From contig JACEEZ010020518.1 of NCBI GenBank assembly GCA_016584305.1, positions 1 to 64,000 on the forward strand: a stretch of 64,000 bases of DNA, written 5' to 3'. The stretch comes from Chionoecetes opilio (taxonomy: Eukaryota; Arthropoda; Malacostraca; Decapoda; Majidae). The translations under genes were made by a program, and so were the position numbers. The notes beneath the pieces are model-generated. The model worked only from the letters and a program-made list of their open reading frames with translations. It ran no database searches and was not told the DNA's origin. Positions 9,710 to 20,244 of the stretch are shown one piece after another. Within the stretch, counting starts at the first letter, position 1. Every line of letters begins with the position of its first letter.

Positions 9710-11198
9710 TGCCGTATAAGTCGGCCCCCAAAATACGGTAGGCTATTTTTGTTGGTAGGCAAAAGCTTAAATGTGGATAGGCTACGCTACGGTACAGTAT
9801 ACGGTAACCTGTCACAAAAACACATAACACCACAACACTTATATGACGATATGAATCTTTACTATAGGTCCGCCTCTTGTTTTCACTTGAAAAACACCAT
9901 AGTTCCCTGATAGTACCGCTACATACTGTATATTATAGTAAAACACAGTAGAATGACTGAACTGCACTTACCGGTGCCCTCCGCCATTTGCATATGTGAA
10001 AATAACCCGGGAACTGCGGGAGCAAAGATTTTTTTAGTGCCACCAGTGCAGGGATGTGAGTAAAACAGTGACCATTACAGAATTGGATGAAAATCACATC
10101 AACGTCAAGGTAGTAAAAATCCGCATCTGGAAATATATCTATTTATAACCCAAACGTATGGGGTTGTGGTGTGGTTGCGGTCGGGAGTTGAAATATCTGG
10201 CGTGAATGGCACCAAACCGCTGGCGAGAGACTGCTGAGGTGGGATCAGGGGTGCCACTCCTTGGGATTTTTCCCAGGATTTTGAGGGGATTATTTAAGTA
10301 TTTCTCCAGTAGTTTATCTCAAGGTAAGCATAGGTACTGTTGTACCGTACCTTGAGATAAACTACTGGAGAAATACTTGAATAATCCCTCCGAAAGTCCC
10401 AAGATAGACAAAAAATATCCAAACGCCAGGACCTAAATCCCAAGATCTTGGGAAAAAACCCAAGGAGTAGTATATCTCTGCGTACAGCATAGTTAGGCAG
10501 ATGGTGGTGTGTGTTATCATGGCTGACATCAAGGCGTATATGTGACACAGTTTGTAGACTTCTACGAATGTTGGCGCGGTTTTTGTATGCAAGTGAAAAT
10601 TGCGCTTACGAAGGACTTGCCGCAGTCGCTCAGCAGAGCCTTCCGGAAGGCTTGCCGCAGCCCACGGGATATAAACAGCCCGTGGCGCCACCAACCCCAC
10701 ATGGCCAACTGTGAAACTATGGGTCCGTTACACTGCCGACACTCAGCTTAATGACCCTTATACACTGTACAAGCCAACCAGGCTTACTAAACCACCAGAG
10801 GCTTCATGCTCTTGGCATCATCCATTCAATACCCACACGTTATCCACACATCAACCTGACAACACTGTGGGTGGAACTGCAGCAAAACGTCTTCTCCAGT
10901 TGCCGCTTGGGTTCAGTGGCGTTCCAGTCAGGTTTACAATCTGTGTATCAGCTGTTGGAAACAGCCTATAGGTTTTGTGTTGATATAAACTGAATTTTTT
11001 ATTATTATTTTATTCCTTTATATATTAATCTATGCATTAAATATGTTAAGTAAGTTCACCGAACACAAGTTTTAGTTGGAAATATTTGTGGTAACCTGCT
11101 GGAGTTACGGTAAGTGGTGTACAGCAATTATTAGTAGTGCTGATCCACTTGTTGGCACTCGGTGGTAAAGGTTCGCATTTTATCCTTGCCGTATAAGT
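9710..11198. mobile_element. 1.47-kb insert splitting the LINE (copy B)
   Basis: This is the same insert as 1318-2806, with direct repeats of TGCCGTATAAGTCG at its borders (9710 and about 11187) and the long hairpin at about 10280-10390. One substitution removes a CpG (CCGGAAAT in copy A near 1731 is CTGGAAAT in copy B near 10127). Confidence 0.55.
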
Positions 11199-11201
11199 CG
11201 A

Positions 11202-11616
11202 CCCCTAGTTTTGGAGAGATTTTTTCAGGCTCAAAGAGTCGACTTGTACGCCTCCATTTACGGTACATACGAAGAGCGATTGAAGGAACGTAACTTGTTC
11301 AGTTTGTCAAAACGTAGATTGCGAGGAGACTTAATAGAATTGTTTAAAACGTTCCATGGCTTCGATAATGTTAACATAAAAGACTATTTGAATATTGATT
11401 GAACAAGATCTACTCGTGGTAATGGATATAAGATCATTGGTAAGCGATTTTTTTTGGTCACATGAAACGAAGCACTTTTTCTTTAATAGAGTTGTTAATA
11501 TTTGGAACATCTCTTCCAGCACAAGTAGTTAATAGTAAAGCGGTTGAGGCGTTTAAGAACAAACTATATAAATACTTAGCATCAGCTGGCCAACTCGAAT
11601 ACTTCGGCCCTACATA

Positions 11617-11651
<35 letters not shown>

Positions 11652-11662
11652 TATTTTTTTTT
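11202..11662 (+). pseudogene. LINE C-terminal part and ATT tail (copy B)
   Basis: This is the counterpart of 2810-3253: YEERLKERNLFSL, RRLRGDLIELFK, then VEAFKNKLYKYLASAGQLEY in the 11462 frame, ending in ATT repeats at about 11618-11655. An eight-T run near 11450 replaces a shorter run in copy A and shifts the frame. Confidence 0.8.
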
Positions 11663-11939
11663 TTTTTAGCTCTAGCTTTAGTTCAGAGTATGTTTCTCCT
11701 TGAATTCCACCTCCCAATCAAATTCCGTGGCAGTTTTACAATGCTGTATGGTGGTTTTTTTTTCTCACTTTTTTCCTGCGGCCTCAGCCGGAGGGAGAGG
11801 TGGGTGGAACCTTCAACTTTGCTATTCTTTTACCTCTAACACGTAGACACTTGTAGTAGAAAGTAGTCACACAGGCAGCCTCATTTGGCCCAGTAGGGCT
11901 GATGCTGTCTGTTTTCCTTTGTATTCCTCCTCCTCCTAA

Positions 11940-11943
11940 TCAT

Positions 11944-12004
<61 letters not shown>
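11940..12004. repeat. ATC microsatellite (copy B)
   Basis: About 20 ATC units precede the exon acceptor tract. This is the counterpart of 3534-3602. Confidence 0.9.
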
Positions 12005-12005
<1 letters not shown>

Positions 12006-12066
12006 TCTCTTCTTACTCCCACCTATTTACTGAACTTTTCCTTCACCTCATATCCCACTGCTCATG

Positions 12067-12259
12067 ACACTAAAGCACAAAGAAATAGGGGAGGAGCTGA
12101 GCCTAAAAGAGGCATCACTAAGATGGAGGAGCCGCCTGGCTGACACACTGCACATACTCCAATCAGAAGCATCTGACGGGGAACTGCAGCCTTCATCTCT
12201 TTCGCTATCGCCTTCCCCTGTGGGTTCGTCGCACTTGTGGATACCTATGATGTGCTGAG
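12067..12259 (+). CDS. NAPRT: NAPRT internal exon, copy B (one 1-bp deletion)
   Basis: This is the same exon as 3661-3852. It carries a single lost G near 12185 (CTGCAGCC where copy A has CTGGCAGCC). It keeps the two T residues missing from copy A, so FVALVDTYDVL reads cleanly up to the GAG/GTGAGT donor at 12260. Its acceptor reads CTCATG rather than CTCAG, one inserted T, which would destroy the splice site if real. The indels of the two copies complement each other: together they give a 194-base exon without errors. The exon ends in phase 2 and should splice to 38721, about 26.5 kb downstream. Confidence 0.85.
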
Positions 12260-12287
12260 GTGAGTTTTGGTGTGATGATGTGTGTAT

Positions 12288-12843
12288 TTACTTAATTTAC
12301 TCAGTTGTGGTGTACAGGAAATGGTTTATACTCATGGTGTCCCAGCTCCATATCTCATTTGGTCAATCATCTTTTAACTCATGAATACTCTTGGCAATTA
12401 CTATTTCTCTGTCCAGGTCATTCATACATCATTACACTGATACGAAAAACTGTATTTCCTCAAGAATCTTCTTCAGCTTCTTTCCATGTCCTTTTGTGGA
12501 TCCTATGTCCCACACACGCATGTCAATTTTTTTCATTTCTGCCATCGCTTTATACAGTGCTTCTTCTTTCTCTTCTTTCCTCCAATGATTGCCATCCCAA
12601 TTTCTCCAGTCTCCTCATATGTCAGATTTGCCAGACTAGGAAAAATCTTTGTTGGCTGCTTTCTGTATTCTCTTGATTTATATGTTTTTTCTTCATGTGC
12701 TGAGACCACACCATCATGGCGTACTCTAATCTAAGATCATGACCGCAATAGTTTTTTCTAGCATATTTCACCTATATAGACAAAAACTGTTCTTGTGTTC
12801 ATCAGGATTTTATATGTTGCACCAACAATTTTATTTGTGTAAA
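12288..12843 (-). pseudogene. Antisense LINE 3' end (copy B)
   Basis: This is the counterpart of 3884-4436, read on the minus strand: an RT thumb with RLEYAMMVWSQHMKK-type residues, then LTYEE, then the tail. It is broken by the same stops plus extra indels near 12650 and 12688. Confidence 0.75.
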
Positions 12844-13093
12844 GGCTCGTCACACGATGCAACTTTTTACCCGGGGACAGCCAAGGACCATTCCGGAAAA
12901 CATTAAATCCGTGCCGCGCGCGTCGCTGGTTACATAATTCATTCACCCCCAGCATTGTTGGGTAAAAGCACGCCTCACAACACCCCCGCCACCAAGCGTC
13001 TGTCATCATGTCTCAAATTATTAAGTTCCAGTGGCATCGTGAGAAAAGTTTATCACTTACTACATGACCTTTATAGGGAAAATGTGTCCAATA
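12844..13093 (+). mobile_element. Harbinger-like remnant with MADF-type ORF start (copy B)
   Basis: This is the counterpart of 4437-4686. The ATG is at 13018. An extra A in the GAGAAAAG run near 13045 shifts the frame that is open in copy A. It is cut by the F2 element at 13094. Confidence 0.45.
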
Positions 13094-14290
13094 CAATAAC
13101 CCTCTCTAATTCGAACTAATTGGGGGGAGACCTGGGTCGAATTAGACGAAAGTTCGAATTATCCGATGGTTACCTCTAGCCCCTCCACACAATAAGAACT
13201 CACTAAAACCTGCTAAAAAGCACAGATTGTAGCACTTGTACTCAATAAAACATGTCTAATACTGAAGTCTTGAAATGCAGTACACTAGGGTCCACATAGA
13301 ATGGAGAAATTGGTCGATAAACGAGGTTGTTCTATGTGAATTCACTATGTGAAACACATAACCTATGGGAAAAATTGATATTGGTCGATCAGTCCTCCCG
13401 TCCGTACCCGTACATTTATACTCATTCACACCCATGCATACCAAAACATATATAAATGATAAGTTATGCATATAAATGATGAAATAGGCATATTGTTGCT
13501 TACCTTAAATCTAATAGGGTTATTTGTACAGGGGGCTAGGGGTTCCGTGCCATAAGCCTGGCTTGACTCGCTTGCGTGCCTCACCAGAACGCCCCGGCTG
13601 GTTGGGGTTAGCCCGCTTACAGCTGATAACTTGTAAACAAAGCCACACGACGAAAGTGTACCATCGAATGAAAGCCATTAATAAATTACGATAACTGACG
13701 ATATTTTGAATGGATCACAACATATATCCTTCACATGAATGTTTCTTTGGTAATAATGGATAATGGGACACACAACCTTCGTTCTGTACGATATTTCGGC
13801 GCTCTATTTGAGAACTCCTCGGATTTGCCCTACTTTGATGGTGGAATCGTTCTGTATGATCACATTCGTTCCTAACAAAAATTTTGGAATAATATTTTAT
13901 GTCGTTCTTTCTATAAGGAAACGTTCTATGCAAACACGTTCTATGCGTGACCCTAGTGTACTACTGTACACTGAGCACTCAGGCGTCACTACAGCATCTA
14001 CAGGCAAGGGCTGCGTTAAGTAATGCAACGCGAACGGGTGCACACAGAGGCATATGGTGACGTCAACTTAGAGTATGCCTAGCGCAAGCCCGCACTCTGC
14101 CCTGAGAGGTGGATCGGTACTGTGTTGCCAGCAAGAGCTCCAATAAGGGTATGTAAACAAAGGGCAAGAAAGACTCCTTTTCTTGCCTCCGTAATACTTC
14201 ATTTCCTGCGCTATAACTTCTGCTGCATCAAATACAGGGTCATTAGCAAATTATTCTGCAGCAAAAGAATAGCCACAGAGATAAATTTCG
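13094..14290. mobile_element. F2 element, right end missing (copy B), with F6 nested at 13283-13958
   Basis: This is the counterpart of 4687-5890. The nested F6 runs from CACTAGGGTCCACATAG (13283) to GACCCTAGTG (13958), with TA at 13281-13282 and 13959-13960. The right terminus here is more complete than in copy A, and the two F6 ends agree over GACCCTAGTG. Confidence 0.8.
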
Positions 14291-15204
14291 GTACTATTGG
14301 TACAAGCATGGTGTGTTTAGAACAGAGGTTTCAGGCGTGCATTACAATGGTCAGTCAAAAGTGGAGTTCATTACAATGATGTCAGCCATGGTGCTTACTC
14401 ATTTATCAGAAAACTACATATATCAATGGAAGCTAATACAATTTCGCTTCTTTTGGTATACTCCATGTCAAATTTTTCTCACAAAATTTTAAATGGCGAC
14501 GAGTTCAAGTAAATTTTGAGTTCATGCATATATTCATAGTCTCATAATGACATTTATTTACTGTGTTTCACTGTGTTTTATGTGATAATATTTGTCATGG
14601 TTTATGACTTATTTAGGCATTGAAGTTTCCTAGGGCCTTGCACATCGCTAGAGACCGTTTGTTTCTCTAGATATTAATTTATTGGCTGGGGGAAAGGATT
14701 GCCAGAAACTGCAAATATGAGGAAATATTTATAGGCTGAAATTGCCTCCCAATGAATAGCTGGGCACATTAGCAGAAACACCGATCTAAATTGCATGTGG
14801 TGGTTAAGAAAAGCATGCCATATAGTGAGAAAAGGAGATATAGAAAAAATCTGATAGGTGGTAGAAATGTAGCAACGCCACCAGCCGCCATGTTGTGGCC
14901 AAGCAGAGCCGCCTTGTCGCAACCACTCCACCGCCACACCTCGCCCGGACCAGAGCTCTCGCCGCAGGACGTCACCAAGACCCGTCGCCGCCCTCCCACG
15001 TGTCTAGCCTGTCCAGAGCTTATTCTGCTGACGGAGGCAGGAGGAAGTCGCAGCATGAGGATAGGAGGGTTTTGGACGAGGCAGACGCAGGCTGAGACGC
15101 TGAGGGTGATGAGGTCGAGGAGCCTGGACTTCCACGTGGTTTTGAGGAAAGGACCACAGCTGCAGGTGCATCGTGTGAAAGCGTGAGATTCCCTAATCAT
15201 TCCC
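14291..15204. other. No gene recognised; GC-rich block 14880-15190
   Basis: This is the counterpart of 5891-6804. The first 590 bases are AT-rich and featureless to me, followed by the CpG-rich block with an antisense ATGGCGGC context. It may be an old promoter or UTR fragment carried by the Tigger element. Confidence 0.5.
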
Positions 15205-15441
15205 TTATCATGAGGTACATTTTTAAGAAGGAAAACAAAATTAGTGCTTCCCTAGCCTCCTCTATACCCCATGCTGCAAAAAGTGTGCACCACATTAAAG
15301 ATGTAATCTTGTTTAAGACCGAAAAAGCCCTAAACATTGGATCGAAGACATGAACAGGCGCACATTGCAATAAGTGGCGATTTCATAAGGGAAAAGGCCA
15401 AAGCTCTCTATGAAATTTTCAGAAAGAATAACAGTGATTGC

Positions 15442-17130
15442 AATGGTGCAAGTGGCGATGATGATGGTGCAAATGGTGACAATTATGGTGCAAGTGGTGA
15501 TAATGATGGTGCAAGTGCGATGATGATGGTGCAAATGGTGATAATGATGGTGCAAGTGGTGATAATGATGGTGCAAGTGGTGATAATGAGGGTGCAAGTG
15601 GCGATAATGAGGGTGCAAGTGGCGATAATGATGGTGCAAGTGGTGATAATGATGGTGCAAGGGGTGATAATGATGTGTGCAAAGTGGCGATAATGATGGT
15701 GCATTTGGTGATAAGATGGTGCAAGTGGCAATACTGATGGTGCAAGTGGTGATAATGATGGTGCAAGTGGCGATAATGATGGTGCATGTGGTGATAATGA
15801 TGGTGCAAGTGGCAATAATGATGGTGCAAGTGGTGATAATGATGGTGCAAGTGGTGATAATGATGGTGCAAGTGGCAATAATGATGGTGCAAGTGGTATA
15901 ATGATGGTGCAGTGGGATTAATGATGGTGCAAGTGGCATAATGATGGTGCAAGTGGCAATAATGATGGTGCATGTGGTGATAATGATGGTGCAAGTGGCT
16001 GATAATGATGGTGCAAGTGGGATAATGTGTGCAATGGATATGATGGTGCAAGTGGCATAATGATGGTGCAAGTGGCAATAATGATGGTGCATGTGGTGAT
16101 AATGATGGTGCAAGTGGCGATAATGATGGTGCAAGTGTTGATAATGATGGTGCAAGTGGCAATAATGATGGTGCATGTGGTGATAATGATGGTTGCAAGT
16201 GGATAATGATGGTGAATCGATGATATGTGCAACCATACATTATTCACCTTGCATCCATCGATTATCACCACTTGCACCATCATTATCACCACTTGCACCA
16301 TCATATCGCACTTGCACCATCTATAACATTGCACCATCATTATCACACTTGCACCATCATTAGGCATTGCACCATTTCATTATCGCACTTGCACCATTAT
16401 ACATGATTGCACCAGTCATTATCGCACTTGCACCATGCATTATAACCACTTGCACCTCATGATAATGATGGTGCAAGTGGTATAATGATGTGCAAGTGGT
16501 GATAATGATGGTGCAAGTGGGATAATGATGGTGCAAGTGGTGATAATGATGGTGCAAGTGGCGATAATGATGTGCAATGGTGATAATGTTGTGCAGTGGT
16601 GATAATGATGGTGCAAGTGGTTATAATGATGGTGCAAGTGGCGATAATGATGGTGCAAGTGGTGATAATGATGGTGCAAGTAGTGATAATGATGGTTTTA
16701 TTGCAAGTGGCGATAATGATGGTGCAAGTGGTTGATAATGATGGTGCAAGTGGTGATAATGATGGTGCAAGTGGCGATAATGATGGTGCAAGTGGTGATA
16801 ATGATGGTGCAAGTGGTGATAATGATGGTGCAAGTGGTGATAATGATGGTGCAAGTGGTGATAATGATGGTGCAAGTGGTGATAATGATGGTGCAAGTGG
16901 TGATAATGATGGTGCAAGTGGTTATAATGATGGTGCAAGTGGTTATAATGATGGTGCAAGTGGTGATAATGATGGTGCAAGTGGTGATAATGATGGTGCA
17001 AGTGGTTATAATGATGGTGCAAGTGGTTATAATGATGGTGTAAGTGGTTATAATGATGGTGCAAGTGGTTATAATGATGGTGCAAGTGGTTATAATGATG
17101 GTGCAAGTGGTTATAATGATGGTGCAAGTG
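15442..17130 (+). repeat. 21-bp minisatellite, about 80 units, in frame in the transposase
   Basis: The unit is GATAATGATGGTGCAAGTGGT or close variants (GGC for GGT, AATAAT, TATAAT). Seven codons per unit give DNDGASG, with YNDGASG dominating the last 200 bases. The unit length is a multiple of three, so the transposase frame survives expansion. It probably arose from the acidic linker between the two halves of the CENP-B-type domain, since the flanking residues (NNSD before, GASGARP after) match the unit. Units in 15660-16600 carry many indels, and a stretch is inverted (see 16232). Confidence 0.95.
16232..16458 (-). repeat. Inverted block inside the minisatellite
   Basis: Here the repeat reads on the opposite strand (CACTTGCACCATCATTATCA), about 10 units, between forward units on both sides. 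The left junction near 16212-16258 is itself imperfectly palindromic. It could be a true inversion, a hairpin-driven rearrangement, or a chimeric read. Confidence 0.8.
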
Positions 17131-17849
17131 GTGCTCGTCCAAAGATGCATGAATTTTCGGCCAGTAAGGGATGGTTCGAAAATTTTAAGAAAAGATATTC
17201 CCTCAGTAATGTCAGCATAATTGGAGAAAGTGCCTCTGCAGACCATGTTGCAGCCAAGGCATACCCTGCTGAATTTGCCAAAATAATTGAGGAGAAAGGC
17301 TATCTACCAGAACAAGTTTTTAATGCAGACGAAACTGGGCTGTGGTGGAAGAAGATGCCAAGCAGAAGATACATTGAAAGAGAAGAAAAAAGTGCCTCAG
17401 GCTTCAAAGTGTCCAAAGAAAGAGTGACTGTCTTACTTTGTGGGAATGCTGCAGGAAACATGATCAAACCTCTCCTCCTCCACACATCCAAGAAGCCCAG
17501 AGCACTTGCTTGCCAGAGCATGAACCTGCAGCCAGTCTACTATCAAGAAAATAAAAAAGCACAGATGACTGGAGAATGATTCATGGACTGGTTTAAGAAC
17601 TGTTTTATTCCTGAAGTCCGAAAATACCTGGAGAAGTTGGGCATCAGTTTTTAAATTTCTCCTTGTGTTGGACAACTGCCGGGCCACCTGATGATTTAAT
17701 GAAATTGACCCAATGTTCAGGTAGTTTTTCTTCCTAAGAACACAACATCCCTCATTCAACCTATGGACCAAGGTGTGATTGCGGTCTTTAAGTCGAAACA
17801 TTTGACACGCACCTTCAGCATGATGAGGTCAGCTATGGACAGTAGGGAG

Positions 17850-17918
17850 GCCTACCAACTGAGCCCTGGAGGTCTCTGCCTATAGGCGCTATAGGCAAAA
17901 AAAAAAAAAAAAAAAAAA
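17850..17918 (+). mobile_element. SINE 3' tail with poly(A)
   Basis: CCCTGGAGGTCTCTGCCTATAGGCGCTATAGGC followed by about 20 A matches the end of the tRNA-derived SINE (compare 51800-51868). The motif is given here as CCCTGGAGG and GGCGCTATAGGC. It is a 5'-truncated copy inserted in, or replacing, the transposase C-terminus. Confidence 0.75.
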
Positions 17919-17995
17919 CTTATTGCATACCCGCGGATTTACGATACTCGCGAGTGTCTCTGTTCCTAACCCCCGCGAGCATGAAGGGTATCCTG
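17919..17995. mobile_element. Right terminus of a Tigger-like element
   Basis: The stretch has CGCGGATTTACGATACTCGC and CCCCGCGAGCATGAAGGGTA, ending in TCCTG before TA (17996-17997). This is the typical layout of a pogo/Tigger right end. It is plausibly the end of the element whose transposase lies at 15205-17830. The matching left end was not found. Confidence 0.6.
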
Positions 17996-17997
17996 TA

Positions 17998-18418
17998 TAC
18001 AGTTAATTATTGTATGCTGTTATGATATGAAAAAAATTATTATATTGTTTTCAATCATGTATGTATCATTGAAATGGAGACCATATTGACCAAATACCCA
18101 TGAAAATATCAACCTTTCGCCACATGCTTATGTCCTATGTAGATAGGTAACCTGTAATATCAGGATCAAAATCACATTAGCGTGTGCTCTATGTTCTGTT
18201 ATAAGGACCGAAAACTAGCGAAAATGTTTTACATAGTATCCAGGTGAAATAGACAAAGGAAGAGTTGACAGGTTTGTAAACTAAGGATACAAAGTTGAAG
18301 AGGACCTATCAGGGGCAGACCCAGGATATATTTATGGGTGTTGCTCAAGTATTTACTTTACTAATATTCACTGCAGGAATACACAATCCGACGCACATTA
18401 ATCACAAGACACGAGGTA
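17998..18418. other. No feature recognised
   Basis: AT-rich unique-looking sequence in the NAPRT intron. I see no ORF or repeat in it. Confidence 0.6.
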
Positions 18419-18780
18419 CACTCGACCCTCGATTTTCCGGACCTCCTATTGCCGGATTTTGGATTTCCCGGTCATTTTCCGCCCCCGGACATATTTGGCA
18501 TTTTCGTCCACTGCCGGACATATAACAGGAATAGTCCGGGACATTAAAGAAAGTACGGCATTCAGCGAGTGAGTGGGTGGAGCCGAGCGGGTGGAGAAGG
18601 CCGCCGATGCTGGGGGTGGGGGGGGGGGGGCTGGACGAAAGCCGAGAGTTAATTGTAAATATGCGTCCGGGCCGCCACTAGGGGTCAGGGCGGTCGGGTG
18701 AGAGAGCAAGAGTCATTGTCTTAGTCACTGATCGACGCCATTGTCTACACATCCTCCGCTCTGTTATTAATATCGCTACA

Positions 18781-18939
18781 ATGCCTCCCGTAGTGCCGCC
18801 CAAGGACTCAAAACGTACTAGAAAACCAGTACATCTTACTGTGCCACAGAAACTTGAATTAATAAAGAAACTAGAAGCGGGTAGAAGTGTTGCAAGTGTT
18901 TGTGAAGAATACGGTTTTGTTTACAAGTTTTTCAGCTGT
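18781..18939 (+). pseudogene. psq/CENP-B-type DNA-binding head of a Tigger transposase
   Basis: The ATG at 18781 opens MPPVVPPKDSKRTRKPVHLT followed by KLELIKKLEAGRSVASVCEE and YGF. This is the first helix-turn-helix (psq-type) of pogo/Tigger and jerky-like proteins, which binds the element ends. Homology stops near residue 52, where unrelated F6-type sequence begins. The nominal ORF runs on to 18999 but those residues are not transposase. No catalytic domain follows. Confidence 0.8.
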
Positions 18940-19089
18940 GAGCGGGCGATCCCCGCCCGGAACTCCGCCCGCCTCGGATCCCCTCGCCCCTGTACATAAT
19001 CCCTATTAGATTTAAGGTAAGCAACAATATGCCTATTTCATAATTTCTATGCATACTTATCATTTATATATATTTTGGCATGCATGGGT

Positions 19090-19241
19090 GTATTACCTAG
19101 TTGTAACATACAGGAAAAAGAGCTATGCTCGTACTGTCCCGTCTCCAAATCTACTATTATCCAGCTGCCTTTGAAGTCCTGAATACTTCTTGCATTAATC
19201 ACTTTGCATCAAGGTTGTTCCAGGCTTCTATGCTTCTGAAT
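19090..19241 (-). mobile_element. LINE 3' tail fragment
   Basis: On the minus strand this matches the LINE end at 50560-50690: AGGACTTCAAAGGCAGCTGG, GGAGACGGGACAGTACGAGC and CTAGGTAATAC. It is inserted in F6-derived sequence, whose interrupted halves (GGCATGCATGGGTGT and GAGTATAAATGTACG) are contiguous near 5000-5035. Confidence 0.8.
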
Positions 19242-19397
19242 GAGTATAAATGTACGGGTACGGACGGGAGATTGGATCGACCATAAATTTTTCCAATGGG
19301 TTATGTGCTAGACCTCCCGGATTGCTGCGGTTCCCGGACTTTTGGGTTCCCGGACCAGCTAATCCCTAATAGTCTGGAAAATGGAGGGTCGAGTGTA

Positions 19398-20096
19398 CAC
19401 CCTATGCTAAGATCATGCCCTATAACCACCCTATCGTATGCCCTGCTGGTGTGTTTGTGAGAGACAGTGAGACCCCACATGATTATCTAAAATGGTGGCT
19501 AGAACTGGACTAAGGACTCGGCAGGTTAAGGAGGAACGAGTGGATCTGACTGTGGTGTGTTGGGAGGGGGCCACACCCTGCTTGAGGTGAGGTCTCAAGT
19601 CCAGTGAGGCCATGGTCAGATCACAGGTGGGGTGAGGTGGCAGTGGTGACCACGTGGTGACCTTCCTCTTGCCTCACAAGTCATGAAAATCTTACTGGTC
19701 CAGAGGTAAATGAATATAAAATAATTACAAAATGCTCAGAAAATAGGTGTTGCCCAGGCACTAGGGCAGTGTCTGCCACTGCCTATGAAGTGATACTAAG
19801 TATCAGAGGTCACAAGAAGAAGAGATGGGTTCTGTCAGGAGACAGCTGTTTTCTACTTAGAATATCGCTGTTAGTGTTTTCCTGCTACCTAACGTAGGAT
19901 GTTAACGCTAACAAATAAGTTCTGTATAAACCTGCGTCAGAGGCTCTGTGATTAGTTGGTTATGACATCAGGTCATCAGAATTGTATTGTGATTGGCAAC
20001 TCAATCCCTGGATTATTCCTGGCGATTCCCGCCATCAAGACAAGTACGTACTATCTCAGAGTCAAGTGATAGGCGTAAGGAAACCTTTGTGATATA
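19398..20096. other. No feature recognised
   Basis: Good-quality intron sequence. I see no coding frame, RNA gene or repeat family that I can name. Confidence 0.6.
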
Positions 20097-20244
20097 CACT
20101 CAAACTCGGCTATCGGGCATTCGGCTATCGCGCTTACGGCTATCACGCATACCTAAATGTACTACAATCCTCGGCTATAGCGCTCAAGCTACCGGTTTAC
20201 GGCTATCACGCATCCTTTTTTTTTTCTTTCTTTTTACCGCCGTT

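Larger units (their letters stand above)
8390..15540. repeat. Copy B of the duplicated segment
   Basis: This is the counterpart of 1-7280. It is probably the better placed copy, because it runs on without a gap into the rest of the minisatellite, the Tigger DDE domain and eventually the second NAPRT exon at 38721. It is not uniformly better: it has its own indels, for example an extra T in the exon acceptor at 12065. Confidence 0.85.
15205..17830 (+). pseudogene. Tigger/pogo transposase with expanded repeat in its CENP-B-type domain
   Basis: This is a DDE transposase of the pogo/Tigger group (Tc1/mariner). In order it has the end of the first helix-turn-helix (YIFKKENKISASLASSIPHA) and the CENP-B-type domain first half (AHIAISGDFIREKAKALYEI, then FRKNNSD). 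A 1.7-kb heptapeptide repeat follows, then the second half (KGWFENFKKRYSLSNV) and the catalytic region. That region has NADETG near 17325 (first Asp), VLDNC near 17665 (second Asp) and SLIQPMDQGVI near 17755 (third acidic residue). Between these lie KVSKERVTVLLCGNAAG and ALACQSMNLQPVYY. The 16596-17579 frame is open, ends at TGA, and continues with one-base shifts near 17650 and 17690. The C-terminus is replaced by a SINE tail. The N-terminal DNA-binding start is missing or unrecognised. It is dead as it stands. Confidence 0.85.
18419..19395. mobile_element. F3 pogo/Tigger-like element, chimeric
   Basis: The terminal inverted repeats begin CACTCGACCCTCGATTTTCC and end with the reverse complement of CACTCGACCCTCCATTTTCC. 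TA is present on both sides (18417-18418, 19396-19397). Subterminal CCGGA motifs recur. The interior has a transposase head (18781), then about 18939-19290 which is F6-derived sequence in reverse orientation and is itself interrupted by a LINE tail. It is 977 bp long and non-autonomous. Confidence 0.9.

Noticed and set aside
12067..12259. True tandem duplication of a NAPRT exon
   Set aside because: Both copies come with 7 kb of identical nested transposons and the first ends at a lone N. Using both exons would repeat 64 residues of the enzyme core.
15313..16236. Histidine-rich HLHHHY and TCTIII repeat ORFs on the minus strand
   Set aside because: They are the antisense frames of the 21-bp minisatellite.
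16596..17130. A repetitive DNDGASG protein as a secreted or structural gene
   Set aside because: The frame runs straight into a Tigger transposase and the repeat is a minisatellite within it. No signal peptide or separate start is present.
15442..17130. CRISPR-like array
   Set aside because: The units are 21 bp with no unique spacers, and the genome is animal.
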